Shown here piece after piece: positions 53,576 through 61,911 of a stretch of 63,376 nucleotides of DNA. The notes beneath the pieces were generated by a model that saw only the letters and a list, made by a program, of their open reading frames with translations, ran no database searches and was not told the origin of the DNA. The position numbers and the translations under genes were made by a program. This DNA comes from Nostoc sp. CHAB 5834 (GTDB taxonomy: Bacteria; Cyanobacteriota; Cyanobacteriia; Cyanobacteriales; Nostocaceae), in contig JAIVFU010000037.1 in assembly GCA_020829485.1 (NCBI GenBank), forward strand, positions 1-63,376, read 5' to 3'. The stretch's first letter is position 1; every line of letters starts with the position of its first letter.

Positions 53576-55444
53576 ATGGCTTTAGACTTCTCCGGTCAAA
53601 ATCTCCGAGGACGCAACTTCAAAGGACAAGACCTTGCGGGTGCAAACTTTAGCTATGCCGACATCCGAGGAGCAAACTTCACCAACGCCAACCTGACAAA
53701 GGCAAACTTCAGCCACGCCAAAGCTGGACTGCAACGCCGATGGGCAATTGCTTTAGTTATTATCTCATTCTTATTGTCGGGACTGTCAGGATATCTCTGG
53801 GCTGTCAATGGTTACTTGGTGTCGCTGATATTTGACTCATCCAGTGAGAACCAAATTGCGGGCTGGGTTGCTCTAATCACATTGATTGCCTTTTTCTTCA
53901 TCATGATTCGCCAAGGAATAATAGCTGGTTTAGGAGCCTTCGCCGTAGCCTTCGCCGTAGCCTTCGCCTTCGTCGTAGCCTTCGCCTTCGTCGTAGCCGG
54001 AGCCGGAGCCTTCGCCTTCGTCGTAGCCGTAGCCGGAGCCGGAACGTTATTTAGTATCTACATCAGTTGGCGAGCTATGAAAGGAGATCAAAAACACTCC
54101 TTAATTCGCAATATTGCGATCGCCTTTGCTGCAACAGGAGGTACAAGTTTTCGTGGCGCTAATTTAACCAATGCTGATTTCACCCAAGCTACGCTCAAAA
54201 GTACAGATTTCCGAAACACTATTCTTATCTGTAGCCGTTGGCATCAAACCAAAATGCTTGACCGTGTTCGTCCTGGCTCAACTTATCTTCAAAACTTACA
54301 AGTACGTCAACTGCTGGTTACAGGACAGGGACAGGATAAGAATTTTTACCGTGAAAACCTGCGGGGTATCAACTTACAATCAGCAAATTTAGCAGATGCC
54401 AGCTTTATTGGCGCTGATCTCAGTGAAGCCAACTTGCAAGATGCCGATTTGTCAAGAGCAAAACTGAAGCAAACGCAACTAGATGCAACCGATTTAACAG
54501 GTGCAACCCTCACCGGCGCGTACATCGAAGATTGGGGCATTACAAATACAACTAAATTGCATGGGGTGAGGTGTGAATATGTCTTTATGCGCTTACCCAC
54601 CAAAGAAGACCCCGACCCGCTCCGCAAACCTGATAATAAACGAGAGGTATTTGCAGACGGGGATTTTGCCAACTTTATCAAGCCAATTTTTGACACCCTC
54701 GACCTTTACCATAATCAAGGTGTTGACCCTCGTGCTATTGCCATAGCCTTCAAAAACCTCGCTGAAAACCATCCCGAAGCTCAGTTAGAAATTGTGGCAA
54801 TGGAAAAACGCGGCGATGATAAAATCTTACTCAAAGCCAAAACCGCAGCAGGTAGCGATAAATCTCAACTGAGTGCAGAATATTTTGATGACTATAATCA
54901 ACTTAAAGCTTTATCGCAGAGTCAGCAATTATTGCTGATAGAAAAAGATAGTTATGTTAGTGATTTAAAAAATATGCTCACAACTGCACTTGGGCAGCCA
55001 AAATTTTATACACAAGGAGATACAAATATGTCAGATATTAGCGGCATCAATATTGAAGGCAGCAGTAATGTTAGCGGTATCGCTGGCAATAATTCTATTG
55101 CTAATCTAGGAACCATTAGCGGTAACGTGAGTATTGCCCTCAATCAGTTACCTGATGCAACCGATGCCGAGAAACCAGGAATCAAAGAATTATTGTCGCA
55201 GTTGCAAGATGCAATCATCCAATCCACATATTTGCCAGAAGAAGAGAAAGCTGATGCACTCGAACAGGTGAAGGCTTTAGCAGAAGCGGGTAAAAATCCC
55301 CAAGAATCCACCAAACAAAAGACGGCAAAAACGGCAATTACAATGTTGAAAGGGATATTCACAGGCTTACCTGCTGTTGCTTCACTGGTGGAAGCTGGTA
55401 ATAAATTATTGCCTGCAATTTCTAAATTATTCGGTTTGGGATAA
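53576..55444 (+). CDS. Membrane pentapeptide-repeat protein with C-terminal helical effector-like domain
   Basis: The 622-residue protein begins MALDFSGQNLRGRNFKGQDL with pentapeptide repeats (A[DN]LXX), then has about four hydrophobic segments (residues about 50-170), of which the last are Ala/Phe/Val-rich and encoded by GCCTTCGCCGTAGCC-type repetitive DNA (53935-54045). A second pentapeptide block follows (NLQSANLADASFIGADLSEA). The C-terminal 120 residues (GNVSIALNQLPDATD ... LLPAISKLFGL) are a helical domain seen at the ends of many cyanobacterial multi-domain proteins, including pentapeptide and caspase-like proteins. Function is not known; a membrane scaffold or signalling protein is likely. 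The start at 53576 follows the 21-bp repeat array. Confidence 0.85.
   Translation: MALDFSGQNLRGRNFKGQDLAGANFSYADIRGANFTNANLTKANFSHAKAGLQRRWAIALVIISFLLSGLSGYLWAVNGYLVSLIFDSSSENQIAGWVALITLIAFFFIMIRQGIIAGLGAFAVAFAVAFAFVVAFAFVVAGAGAFAFVVAVAGAGTLFSIYISWRAMKGDQKHSLIRNIAIAFAATGGTSFRGANLTNADFTQATLKSTDFRNTILICSRWHQTKMLDRVRPGSTYLQNLQVRQLLVTGQGQDKNFYRENLRGINLQSANLADASFIGADLSEANLQDADLSRAKLKQTQLDATDLTGATLTGAYIEDWGITNTTKLHGVRCEYVFMRLPTKEDPDPLRKPDNKREVFADGDFANFIKPIFDTLDLYHNQGVDPRAIAIAFKNLAENHPEAQLEIVAMEKRGDDKILLKAKTAAGSDKSQLSAEYFDDYNQLKALSQSQQLLLIEKDSYVSDLKNMLTTALGQPKFYTQGDTNMSDISGINIEGSSNVSGIAGNNSIANLGTISGNVSIALNQLPDATDAEKPGIKELLSQLQDAIIQSTYLPEEEKADALEQVKALAEAGKNPQESTKQKTAKTAITMLKGIFTGLPAVASLVEAGNKLLPAISKLFGLG
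53935..54045 (+). repeat. In-frame GCCTTCGCCGTAGCC repeat encoding membrane helices
   Basis: Hexa- and nonamer units (GCCTTC, GCCGTA, GTCGTA, GGAGCC) are repeated within the coding frame and give AFAVAFAVAFAFVVAFAFVV and similar text. The G+C content is far above the surrounding gene. Unit length keeps the frame, so copy number may vary freely. Confidence 0.8.
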
Positions 55445-55552
55445 TTTATCGTACCGATAGCATTACCCCCCTTAATCCCCCCTTATAAAGGGGGGAAACA
55501 GGAAGTTTAGTTCCCTCCCCTTTGCAAGAGTAGCTTGAGGTGAAATCGACCT

Positions 55553-55705
55553 ATGAGTGACTTAGTTTTTCTACCCGCTCATCAACTTGCTCAGATGATT
55601 TGCGATCGCCAAGTCTCTGCTGAGATGGAGTTGCTAGCGATCACTCAAGAACTTGACAAAGCGGTTGGTGATTTCCGCCATCCATTAGACATCTCCAGAA
55701 ATTAA
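55553..55705 (+). pseudogene. N-terminal fragment of an amidase cut by a MITE
   Basis: MSDLVFLPAHQLAQMICDRQ continues VSAEMELLAITQELDKAVGDFRH-like (two parts read here: VSAEMELLAIT and QELDKAVGD). LVFLPAHQLAQMI-RQVSA is the usual start of amidase-signature family enzymes. The frame is then replaced by the TAGACATCTCC element at 55686 and stops at 55705. No catalytic residues remain. Confidence 0.6.
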
Positions 55706-55777
55706 TTATGCGTTACCTGAAACCCTTGTCTTGACGTTGCAATGCAACGTCTCTACATTCATTTTCGGAGATGTCTA
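55686..55777. mobile_element. 92-bp TAGACATCTCC-ended MITE (complete copy)
   Basis: TAGACATCTCC (55686-55696) and GGAGATGTCTA (55767-55777) are perfect 11-bp inverted ends with TA edges, as in elements moved by IS630/Tc1-type transposases. The centre holds GACGTTGCAATGCAACGTC. Partial copies are at 44294 and 52298. It truncates the amidase fragment. Confidence 0.8.
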
Positions 55778-55896
55778 TTAGGCTATTGAGGAATGGCAGC
55801 AATTAAACTTCACCGTTATAACCAACTCACGGTAAGTTGAAAAACTCAAACAACCAGTCGCCGAAATAGCAAATGCCATCGCCTCTACCCAGTTTC
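55778..55896. other. Gap with a possible gene scrap
   Basis: After the MITE a plus-strand stretch reads EEWQQLNFTVITN and, in a shifted frame, KQPVAEIANAIASTQFLTPS. It may be a degraded gene tail, but the short length prevents assignment. Confidence 0.3.
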
Positions 55897-58152
55897 TCAC
55901 CCCTTCGGTATTTTCGGCGGACACCAAAAGAGGTTTTTGCTGGACACACCAAGGGATTCCAGAATTCCTCGCATTACCTCTGTACAATACATCCAGTGTC
56001 CCAAATCGTCATACATGCGATCGGGATTAAACTCGACATTGTAGTGCAGCACATTGGGAAGGTCTAAAAACTCATCACCGTTTTGGGGAGAAAGCAGCAA
56101 CAGATGAAATGGCTTCCCCTGGCATTGTTTTTGTAGCTTGTTGACTAAATCTATCACACCACCGCGTAGCTTGCCGCCGTAGGCATCGCTAATTCCTGTG
56201 CGAACAAAAAGCACTTTATCGCAGTGTCGCAGTGCGTACCAAAACCTTTCAGACCTTGCCGTGTAACGAACGCGCATCCGTTCATGGACGGGAGACATAT
56301 CGCTGGTTGGGTCGTCTGTCTCCTCGACTTCATGGGCAAAGGATAAACCTGACCATTTACTGTGGTAAATTCTGCCTGCATCGGGACTGTAATGCAGAAA
56401 AGCAGGGTTCCACATATCATCAAAACCGTTTTCGATCGCATCCGCAACATCTCCAATATTGGTGGTGCGTGTTAAATCAAAAGGAAAGGCGGGGCCATCG
56501 TATTCCATCTTATATAGCATCATACGGACGGCACAGCGATCGCCAAGGGGAAGAATGGCGACACGGCTGATATCTGATAATTTGCATTTGTATTGGAACA
56601 GCATCGCAGACTTTGATGGTGCTTTCACCCGGCTTTCTAACCCATCCTTGCCAATCATTAGGGTACGAAAGGGAGCGTCAGGATAAAGAGGATCTTCATA
56701 GACACCCGATGGCATCGCTTTAAGTGCGTTGCAAACCTCCGTCCACATTGGCTGGATGTTGTACTCGTTGTCTGATTCATTGATTACCCAGAGGTGGCGT
56801 TCGTCTGCTTGTAAAATCCCCAAATGACCGTCATAGAATAAAACGTTGTTTGGCGAAAAGAGATTGAAGGCAGCACTATATTCTAGATCAGCACCAGGGG
56901 GAATATTTATTGTAGTTGCGATCGCGCCATCCTCTACAGCAAAGAAGGGGAGCGTCCCTGGTTGGACATCCTTTGCAATGTAGATACCCGGTATCAATCC
57001 AGCCTTACTTTGCAGTGCAGTTTGTAGTTCCTGCCAATAGGGAGCGATCGTGTAGCTGTATTGTGATGTATTAACAATCCGTAAACGCTTCTCTTCCATA
57101 CAAACAGAGACATGAAAGCCCCCATTATCAAAGTAGATGGAGAATTCATTCGGTTCCCGAAAGCTTTGTTTTTCTGCCAATTCGTCTTTGTCGATGTCAA
57201 AGAGGTGCTGGTCGATCTGCTGATACATGAGGCTGTGACCGATAGTATTCGGGTGAGCCGGATCGAAGGATATCCCCGCTTTCCATCGTCCTTGCCCATC
57301 ATCCACGGCTGCCAACCAATCCAGTACAGGTACGCCCCAACTAAGCATTCGCCTGTGTGTGTCTCGGATCAACCAGTAATGTTCCTGGGAATAATCGCCA
57401 TTGGGATAGACACCGCCCAGAACCGGAATTGCCCCGATGTCGCGCGTCATTTTCACAAGCTGCTGTAAACCACTTTCAAACCGTCGCTGTACTGCTCGTC
57501 GTTCGTGAGGCAGACAGTAAGCTAACCCTTCGTTGCCCAGAGACAAGGCAATGATCACAATATCCGGTTGTTCTGGGGTGACAACTGAACCAAATCGAGC
57601 GATCGTTCTGCTGACATTCGCTCCCACTTCCGACACATTCACAAGTTTATGCCCATATTTTTGCTGTAAAGCTTCTGCCAACAGCCAAACCCAACCTTTT
57701 AAAAACCAGGCTTTATGACCGACCGCGACGGAACTGCCAATTACTACAATTTTGAGCCTTTCAGCCCCTTCTTCCACGGGCATTTTGACAGCAGGCTCCT
57801 CAATGTATCCAAAGGGGTAAGGTTGTAAATAACCGAATGCGCCGTCATCCACAATAATTGTGCTGGAATGATTGTTAGTATCAATGGGAATCCAGCGATT
57901 TGTATCTAGTAAACTCTCCCATCGAGCATTACCCTTTGCATCAAGACGTATGTACTTATATTCAATCTGTCCATCACCCGATAAAGGCTGCTGAATGTCA
58001 ATTTCATCTGTCCACCATAAAGGATAGCGATCGCCACTTGTACGCAGGTGGACACATTTTACGATGTCCCACATTCCCAACTCTGGAGCCGAACCGACAA
58101 GACCGATGGATTCACCCGTTTGTGTGTATGCACTGATCTGGAATCGATACAT
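55897..58152 (-). CDS. CBM20 - SGNH hydrolase - DUF1796-type three-domain protein
   Basis: Residues about 1-105 are a starch-binding CBM20-like domain (FQISAYTQTGESIGLVGSAP, ELGMWD). Residues about 130-330 are an SGNH/GDSL hydrolase: the nucleophile block VVIGSSVAVGHKA, VSEVGANVSRT, the block DIVIIALSLGNEG and the Asp-His block SFDPAHPNTIGH. A linker of about 170 residues with two related beta-rich halves follows. Residues about 515-751 resemble DUF1796 (papain-like peptidase-type): LPLGDRCAVRMMLYKMEYDG, AFPFDLTRT and SKNLFWCPP. The combination suggests a protein that modifies glycans or esters; substrate is unknown. A small dispersed repeat encodes SDAYGGKLRGG near residue 660. Monocistronic. 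Confidence 0.85.
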   Translation of the reverse strand: MYRFQISAYTQTGESIGLVGSAPELGMWDIVKCVHLRTSGDRYPLWWTDEIDIQQPLSGDGQIEYKYIRLDAKGNARWESLLDTNRWIPIDTNNHSSTIIVDDGAFGYLQPYPFGYIEEPAVKMPVEEGAERLKIVVIGSSVAVGHKAWFLKGWVWLLAEALQQKYGHKLVNVSEVGANVSRTIARFGSVVTPEQPDIVIIALSLGNEGLAYCLPHERRAVQRRFESGLQQLVKMTRDIGAIPVLGGVYPNGDYSQEHYWLIRDTHRRMLSWGVPVLDWLAAVDDGQGRWKAGISFDPAHPNTIGHSLMYQQIDQHLFDIDKDELAEKQSFREPNEFSIYFDNGGFHVSVCMEEKRLRIVNTSQYSYTIAPYWQELQTALQSKAGLIPGIYIAKDVQPGTLPFFAVEDGAIATTINIPPGADLEYSAAFNLFSPNNVLFYDGHLGILQADERHLWVINESDNEYNIQPMWTEVCNALKAMPSGVYEDPLYPDAPFRTLMIGKDGLESRVKAPSKSAMLFQYKCKLSDISRVAILPLGDRCAVRMMLYKMEYDGPAFPFDLTRTTNIGDVADAIENGFDDMWNPAFLHYSPDAGRIYHSKWSGLSFAHEVEETDDPTSDMSPVHERMRVRYTARSERFWYALRHCDKVLFVRTGISDAYGGKLRGGVIDLVNKLQKQCQGKPFHLLLLSPQNGDEFLDLPNVLHYNVEFNPDRMYDDLGHWMYCTEVMRGILESLGVSSKNLFWCPPKIPKG
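56158..56192 (-). repeat. Small dispersed repeat inside the DUF1796-type domain
   Basis: CACCGCGTAGCTTGCCGCCG followed by TAGGCATCGCTAATTC resembles the repeat at 28757-28801 in ftsH and at 6104-6140. The frame is kept (SDAYGGKLRGG). It is probably a fixed in-frame insertion. Confidence 0.55.
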
Positions 58153-59023
58153 AGAGTTTATCCTGGTTTAGTTAGTACAATACCAAACGGTCAGACTGAA
58201 TCCTTAAACCTGCTTTGACAATATTACATACAACTACTAAGAGTCCGGTATTAATATTTATAAGTACACTGAAGCTCTGCTTTGGCTCGCTCAAAGCTAC
58301 CAGTGGTCAAGCTTTTCAAAAATTAAATCGGGTTTTTATAGAAGATTTAATACTTATCAAAAAAAATATATTGCATTAAAAGTATTAAAACAACTAAGAA
58401 CAAATAAAAATAAGGATAAGATTAAGTTAAATCTGTTCTATCGTTCGCTTTTTGTAAAAAAGAGAAAAATGATTCAATTTCTGGAATAAAATCATCTTGC
58501 AATCCGTCAAAGTCTTACGTAGTAAATATTTTTAGCTTTTTCAGATTAGAGTAATAATGTTTGAACCATAATTAAATATATAAAAATTTAGGTTTCAGAA
58601 TGCTAAACTGTTGTGCCTTTAATTTGCACTAATATTTTTTTCAATATGACTGTGGGGTGGGCATCTTGCCCGCCCTGATAGGGCAAATTGTATACGTAAC
58701 AGCTTAGTGATAAGATTTCCAGTAGAGCAAATGATTAACCTACCAGGGATGAATGACCTGAATGCTTACGAAGGAATTAATAATAAACTTAAGCTAATTA
58801 AAAAATTAGGCTATGGCTTTCACAACTTTGAAAATTTTAAATTACAAAGTTTATTAACTTGGCATTTTGGTATTAATTGTCCATAAAGGGAACAATAAAG
58901 TCACTATATTCACACAAATATTACAAATAATTACAAATGAAATTTATACTTACATAGATAAAATCCTATGTAGTATTATTGATTTGAGTATACATGTATC
59001 TTTACTTAACCGTAGGAGAAATT
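58153..59023. other. Upstream region of the graspetide cluster
   Basis: The 870-bp gap is AT-rich. GGGGTGGGCATCTTGCCCGCCC (about 58654-58675) is a palindrome, and GTATACGTAACAGCTTAG nearby resembles the edge of the corA-flanking repeat. An ISL3-type transposase remnant ends at 58886. The precursor promoter should lie in 58890-59010, but no consensus element is clear. AGGAGA at 59014-59019 is the ribosome site for the precursor gene. Confidence 0.5.
58770..58886 (+). pseudogene. C-terminal remnant of an ISL3-type transposase
   Basis: The frame reads EGINNKLKLIKKLGYGFHNF followed by ENFKLQSLLTWHFGI and a stop. The G-x-N-N-K-x-K-x-I-K-R-x-x-Y-G-F/N-x-x-x-F-R pattern is the end of ISL3/DDE-type transposases. 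Upstream codons are degenerate. It shows past IS activity next to the RiPP cluster. Confidence 0.6.
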
Positions 59024-59311
59024 ATGTCTGAAAACAAACCAGAAGAACTGAATTCACAAACAGTACCCTTCTTTGCCAGATTTTTAGAAGGGCAAAGCTT
59101 TGAAGACCTATCTGATCAAGAATCAGAAGGGATTGGTGGCGGAAATTGTAATTTAACTAGCAAGAAGAAAGATGCAATTGCCCAAACTCTAAAGTTTCCA
59201 TCTGATCAAGAAGATGTAGCAACGAAAAAGTATCCCTCTGATAGTGATGAACAGATTTTTACTACTCAGAAGTACCCTTCAGATGGCGATGACCATGTGG
59301 CAATAGAATAA
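59024..59311 (+). CDS. mdnA: Microviridin-type graspetide precursor with three core repeats
   Basis: The 95-residue precursor begins MSENKPEELNSQTVPFFARF. PFFARFLEGQ (residues 15-24) is the helix recognised by the ATP-grasp enzymes of microviridin systems. A GGG turn at 38-40 separates leader from cores. Three cores follow: TLKFPSDQED (55-64), TKKYPSDSDE (67-76) and TQKYPSDGDD (81-90). Each keeps the T-x-K-[YF]-P-S-D backbone that gives two ester and one amide cross-links. Glu at the acceptor sites is partly replaced by Asp. Ribosome site AGGAGA is at 59014. It is followed by the two modifying enzymes. Confidence 0.92.
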   Translation: MSENKPEELNSQTVPFFARFLEGQSFEDLSDQESEGIGGGNCNLTSKKKDAIAQTLKFPSDQEDVATKKYPSDSDEQIFTTQKYPSDGDDHVAIE

Positions 59312-59382
59312 CTGTATACTCTTGATTACACTAGAGATGCAGTTTTAAAAAATATTCTGAGAAGAAAAAGACTGTTAGCTTT

Positions 59383-59405
59383 GCCAACTCCATTTAGGGG
59401 TTGGC
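59383..59405 (+). terminator. Stem-loop between precursor and MdnB-like gene
   Basis: GCCAAC (59383-59388) pairs with GTTGGC (59400-59405) around an 11-base loop, and T-rich DNA follows further downstream. Partial termination here would give more precursor than enzyme transcript, a common arrangement in RiPP clusters. Confidence 0.5.
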
Positions 59406-59476
59406 TTCCCATTAAAAAAGTTTATTTTTTTATAGTTGACAGTAGAGACAATACAAAAACTTCATGAAAATATTTT

Positions 59477-60481
59477 ATGCACATTGACCGTGATGTGGTT
59501 TTATTAATTACCCATAGTGGTGATTACTTTACAATAGATAGAGTTGTAGAAGCTGTATCAAAACGAGGCGCACAGCCATTTCGCCTTGATACTGATAAGT
59601 TTCCGATGACAGTACAAATCGAGGCGAATTTCAGTAACTCTGGGAGCAATCATAAACTGGAATATGACACTCGCTCTTTGAACACCGAGCAAGTGCAAGC
59701 AGTATGGATGCGACGCATCTGGCAACCTGATTTAGGTAAAGAATTAGCTCCACAATTCCAAGCAGCCTGCTCTAGCGAATCACTCGCAGTCTTAGATGGC
59801 TTTTGGGACAGTCTGAGGGGAGCTACCTGGGTGGATGATTTACAACGGATTAGTGTAGCTGAAAACAAGCTACGCCAACTAAGAATTGCATCGGAAGTTG
59901 GTCTTGTTATACCTCGGACTATCGTCACCAACAATCCTCAACAAACACGAGAGTTTTTTAGAGAAGTTAAAGAAAAAATGGTTGCCAAGCTACTCAGACC
60001 TCTTTCTTATGGGATGCAAGCCTCCTCTTTTTTCATGTATACCAGCGCCGTTAAAGAAGAAGACTTACTTGATGCTGAAACACTGCGCTATTGTCCAGTT
60101 GTGTTTCAAGAACAAATCCCCAAACAGCTAGAGCTACGCGCAGTGTATGTAGATGGTAATCTCTTTGTCGGCGCACTGGATGCCTCTGAGTATGCAGCAT
60201 CCACCCAAGATTGGCGACGGGGAACAAAAGAGGTTGTTACCTGGCAACCATATCAATTACCTGATAAACTAATCCGTTGCCTGGATGCTTTTATGGCAAG
60301 GTTTGGACTGATTTTTGGAGCATTTGACTTCATCAAAACGCCATCAGGGGAATATGTTTTTTTAGAAATTAATCCTACAGGAGAGTGGGGGATGCTGGAG
60401 AGAGATTTGGAATACCCGATCGCAGATGCGATCGCATCTGCACTACTTTCAACAAGTCCTAAGCAAAATGCTCTTACTTAA
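59477..60481 (+). CDS. mdnB: MdnB-like ATP-grasp ligase (graspetide lactam-forming)
   Basis: The 334-residue protein has the ATP-grasp layout of graspetide ligases. It starts DRDVVLLITHSGDYFTIDRV and has AENKLRQLRIASEVGLVIPR (lid/hinge region) and the metal-binding C-terminal motif YVFLEINPTGEWGMLERDLE. In the microviridin pathway MdnB closes the omega-amide between Lys and an acidic residue after MdnC has made the esters. The sequence from EQVQAVWMRRIWQPDL is closer to MdnB than to the following gene. The ATG at 59477 lacks a strong ribosome site. It lies 165 bases after the precursor. Confidence 0.9.
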   Translation: MHIDRDVVLLITHSGDYFTIDRVVEAVSKRGAQPFRLDTDKFPMTVQIEANFSNSGSNHKLEYDTRSLNTEQVQAVWMRRIWQPDLGKELAPQFQAACSSESLAVLDGFWDSLRGATWVDDLQRISVAENKLRQLRIASEVGLVIPRTIVTNNPQQTREFFREVKEKMVAKLLRPLSYGMQASSFFMYTSAVKEEDLLDAETLRYCPVVFQEQIPKQLELRAVYVDGNLFVGALDASEYAASTQDWRRGTKEVVTWQPYQLPDKLIRCLDAFMARFGLIFGAFDFIKTPSGEYVFLEINPTGEWGMLERDLEYPIADAIASALLSTSPKQNALT

Positions 60482-60572
60482 AAACTCACAACCAACTAAC
60501 AGCTTTTATAAATTTAGGAACTTATTAATTTTTAATTTTTAATTTTTAATTTTTAATTCGGAGCGAAGCAAC

Positions 60573-61538
60573 GTGACTGTTTTAATCATTACTCACAGCC
60601 AAGACAACGAAAGTATTCCTCTAGTTATTCAGGCAATTGAAGCCCAAGGAGGAAAAGCATTTCGTTTTGATACAGACCGATTTCCCACAGAAATCACCTT
60701 AGATGTTTATTATGCTAAAAGTGAGCGAGTTACTTTAAGCGTTGAAGACCAGACATTAGATTTAAATGAAGTGTCAGCAGTTTGGTATCGCCGCATTGCA
60801 ATTGGGTCAAGAATTCCCGACTCGATGGACAAGCAACTCAGACAAGCCTCGCTCAAAGAATCTCGCGTCACCATTGACGGAATGATTGCCAGTATTAAGG
60901 GCTTCCATCTCGACCCTCTGCCAAATATTCGCCGAGCCGAAAATAAGCAACTGCAATTACGAATAGCGCGAGAGATCGGTCTAGATACGCCACGTACTCT
61001 GACTACAAACAATTCAGTGGCAGTAAAGCAATTTGCCCAAGAGTGTAAGGAGGGAATGATTACAAAGATGCTCTCTTCCTTCGCTATTTACGATGAACAA
61101 GGGCGAGAAAAAGTTGTATTTACGAATCCAATTTCATCTGAGGATTTGGACAACCTTGATGGATTACGTTTCTGTCCAATGACATTTCAAGAGAAAATTT
61201 CCAAGGCATTAGAATTGAGGACAATTATTGTAGGCAAACGTGTGCTGACGGCTGCGGTTGATTCTCAAGCTTTGGATAAGGCGCGTTACGATTGGCGTAA
61301 ACAGGGAATTGCCTTACTCGACGCTTGGGAACCATACACTCTGCCTGAAGATGTTGAAGAGAAACTGCTCAAACTCATGGCAGAATTTGGTTTGAATTAC
61401 GGAGCTATTGATATTATTTTGACTCCTGATGGTCGTCATATATTTCTTGAGGTTAACCCAGTTGGTGAGTTTTTCTGGTTAGAACGCTGTCCTGGCTTAC
61501 CGATTTCTGAGGCGATCGCACAGATTCTACAGAATTGA
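60573..61538 (+). CDS. mdnC: MdnC-like ATP-grasp ligase (graspetide lactone-forming)
   Basis: The 321-residue protein starts TVLIITHSQDNESIPLVIQA and shares FRFDTDRFPTEI, EVSAVWYRRI and GMIASIKGFHLDP with the microviridin enzyme MdnC, which makes the two omega-ester bonds. The ATP-grasp end is HIFLEVNPVGEFFWLERCPG. It is clearly a paralogue of the preceding ligase. The GTG at 60573 has GGAG about nine bases upstream. No transporter (MdnE) or acetyltransferase (MdnD) gene follows, so the mature peptide's export and capping would need genes elsewhere. Confidence 0.92.
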   Translation: MTVLIITHSQDNESIPLVIQAIEAQGGKAFRFDTDRFPTEITLDVYYAKSERVTLSVEDQTLDLNEVSAVWYRRIAIGSRIPDSMDKQLRQASLKESRVTIDGMIASIKGFHLDPLPNIRRAENKQLQLRIAREIGLDTPRTLTTNNSVAVKQFAQECKEGMITKMLSSFAIYDEQGREKVVFTNPISSEDLDNLDGLRFCPMTFQEKISKALELRTIIVGKRVLTAAVDSQALDKARYDWRKQGIALLDAWEPYTLPEDVEEKLLKLMAEFGLNYGAIDIILTPDGRHIFLEVNPVGEFFWLERCPGLPISEAIAQILQN

Positions 61539-61911
<373 letters not shown>

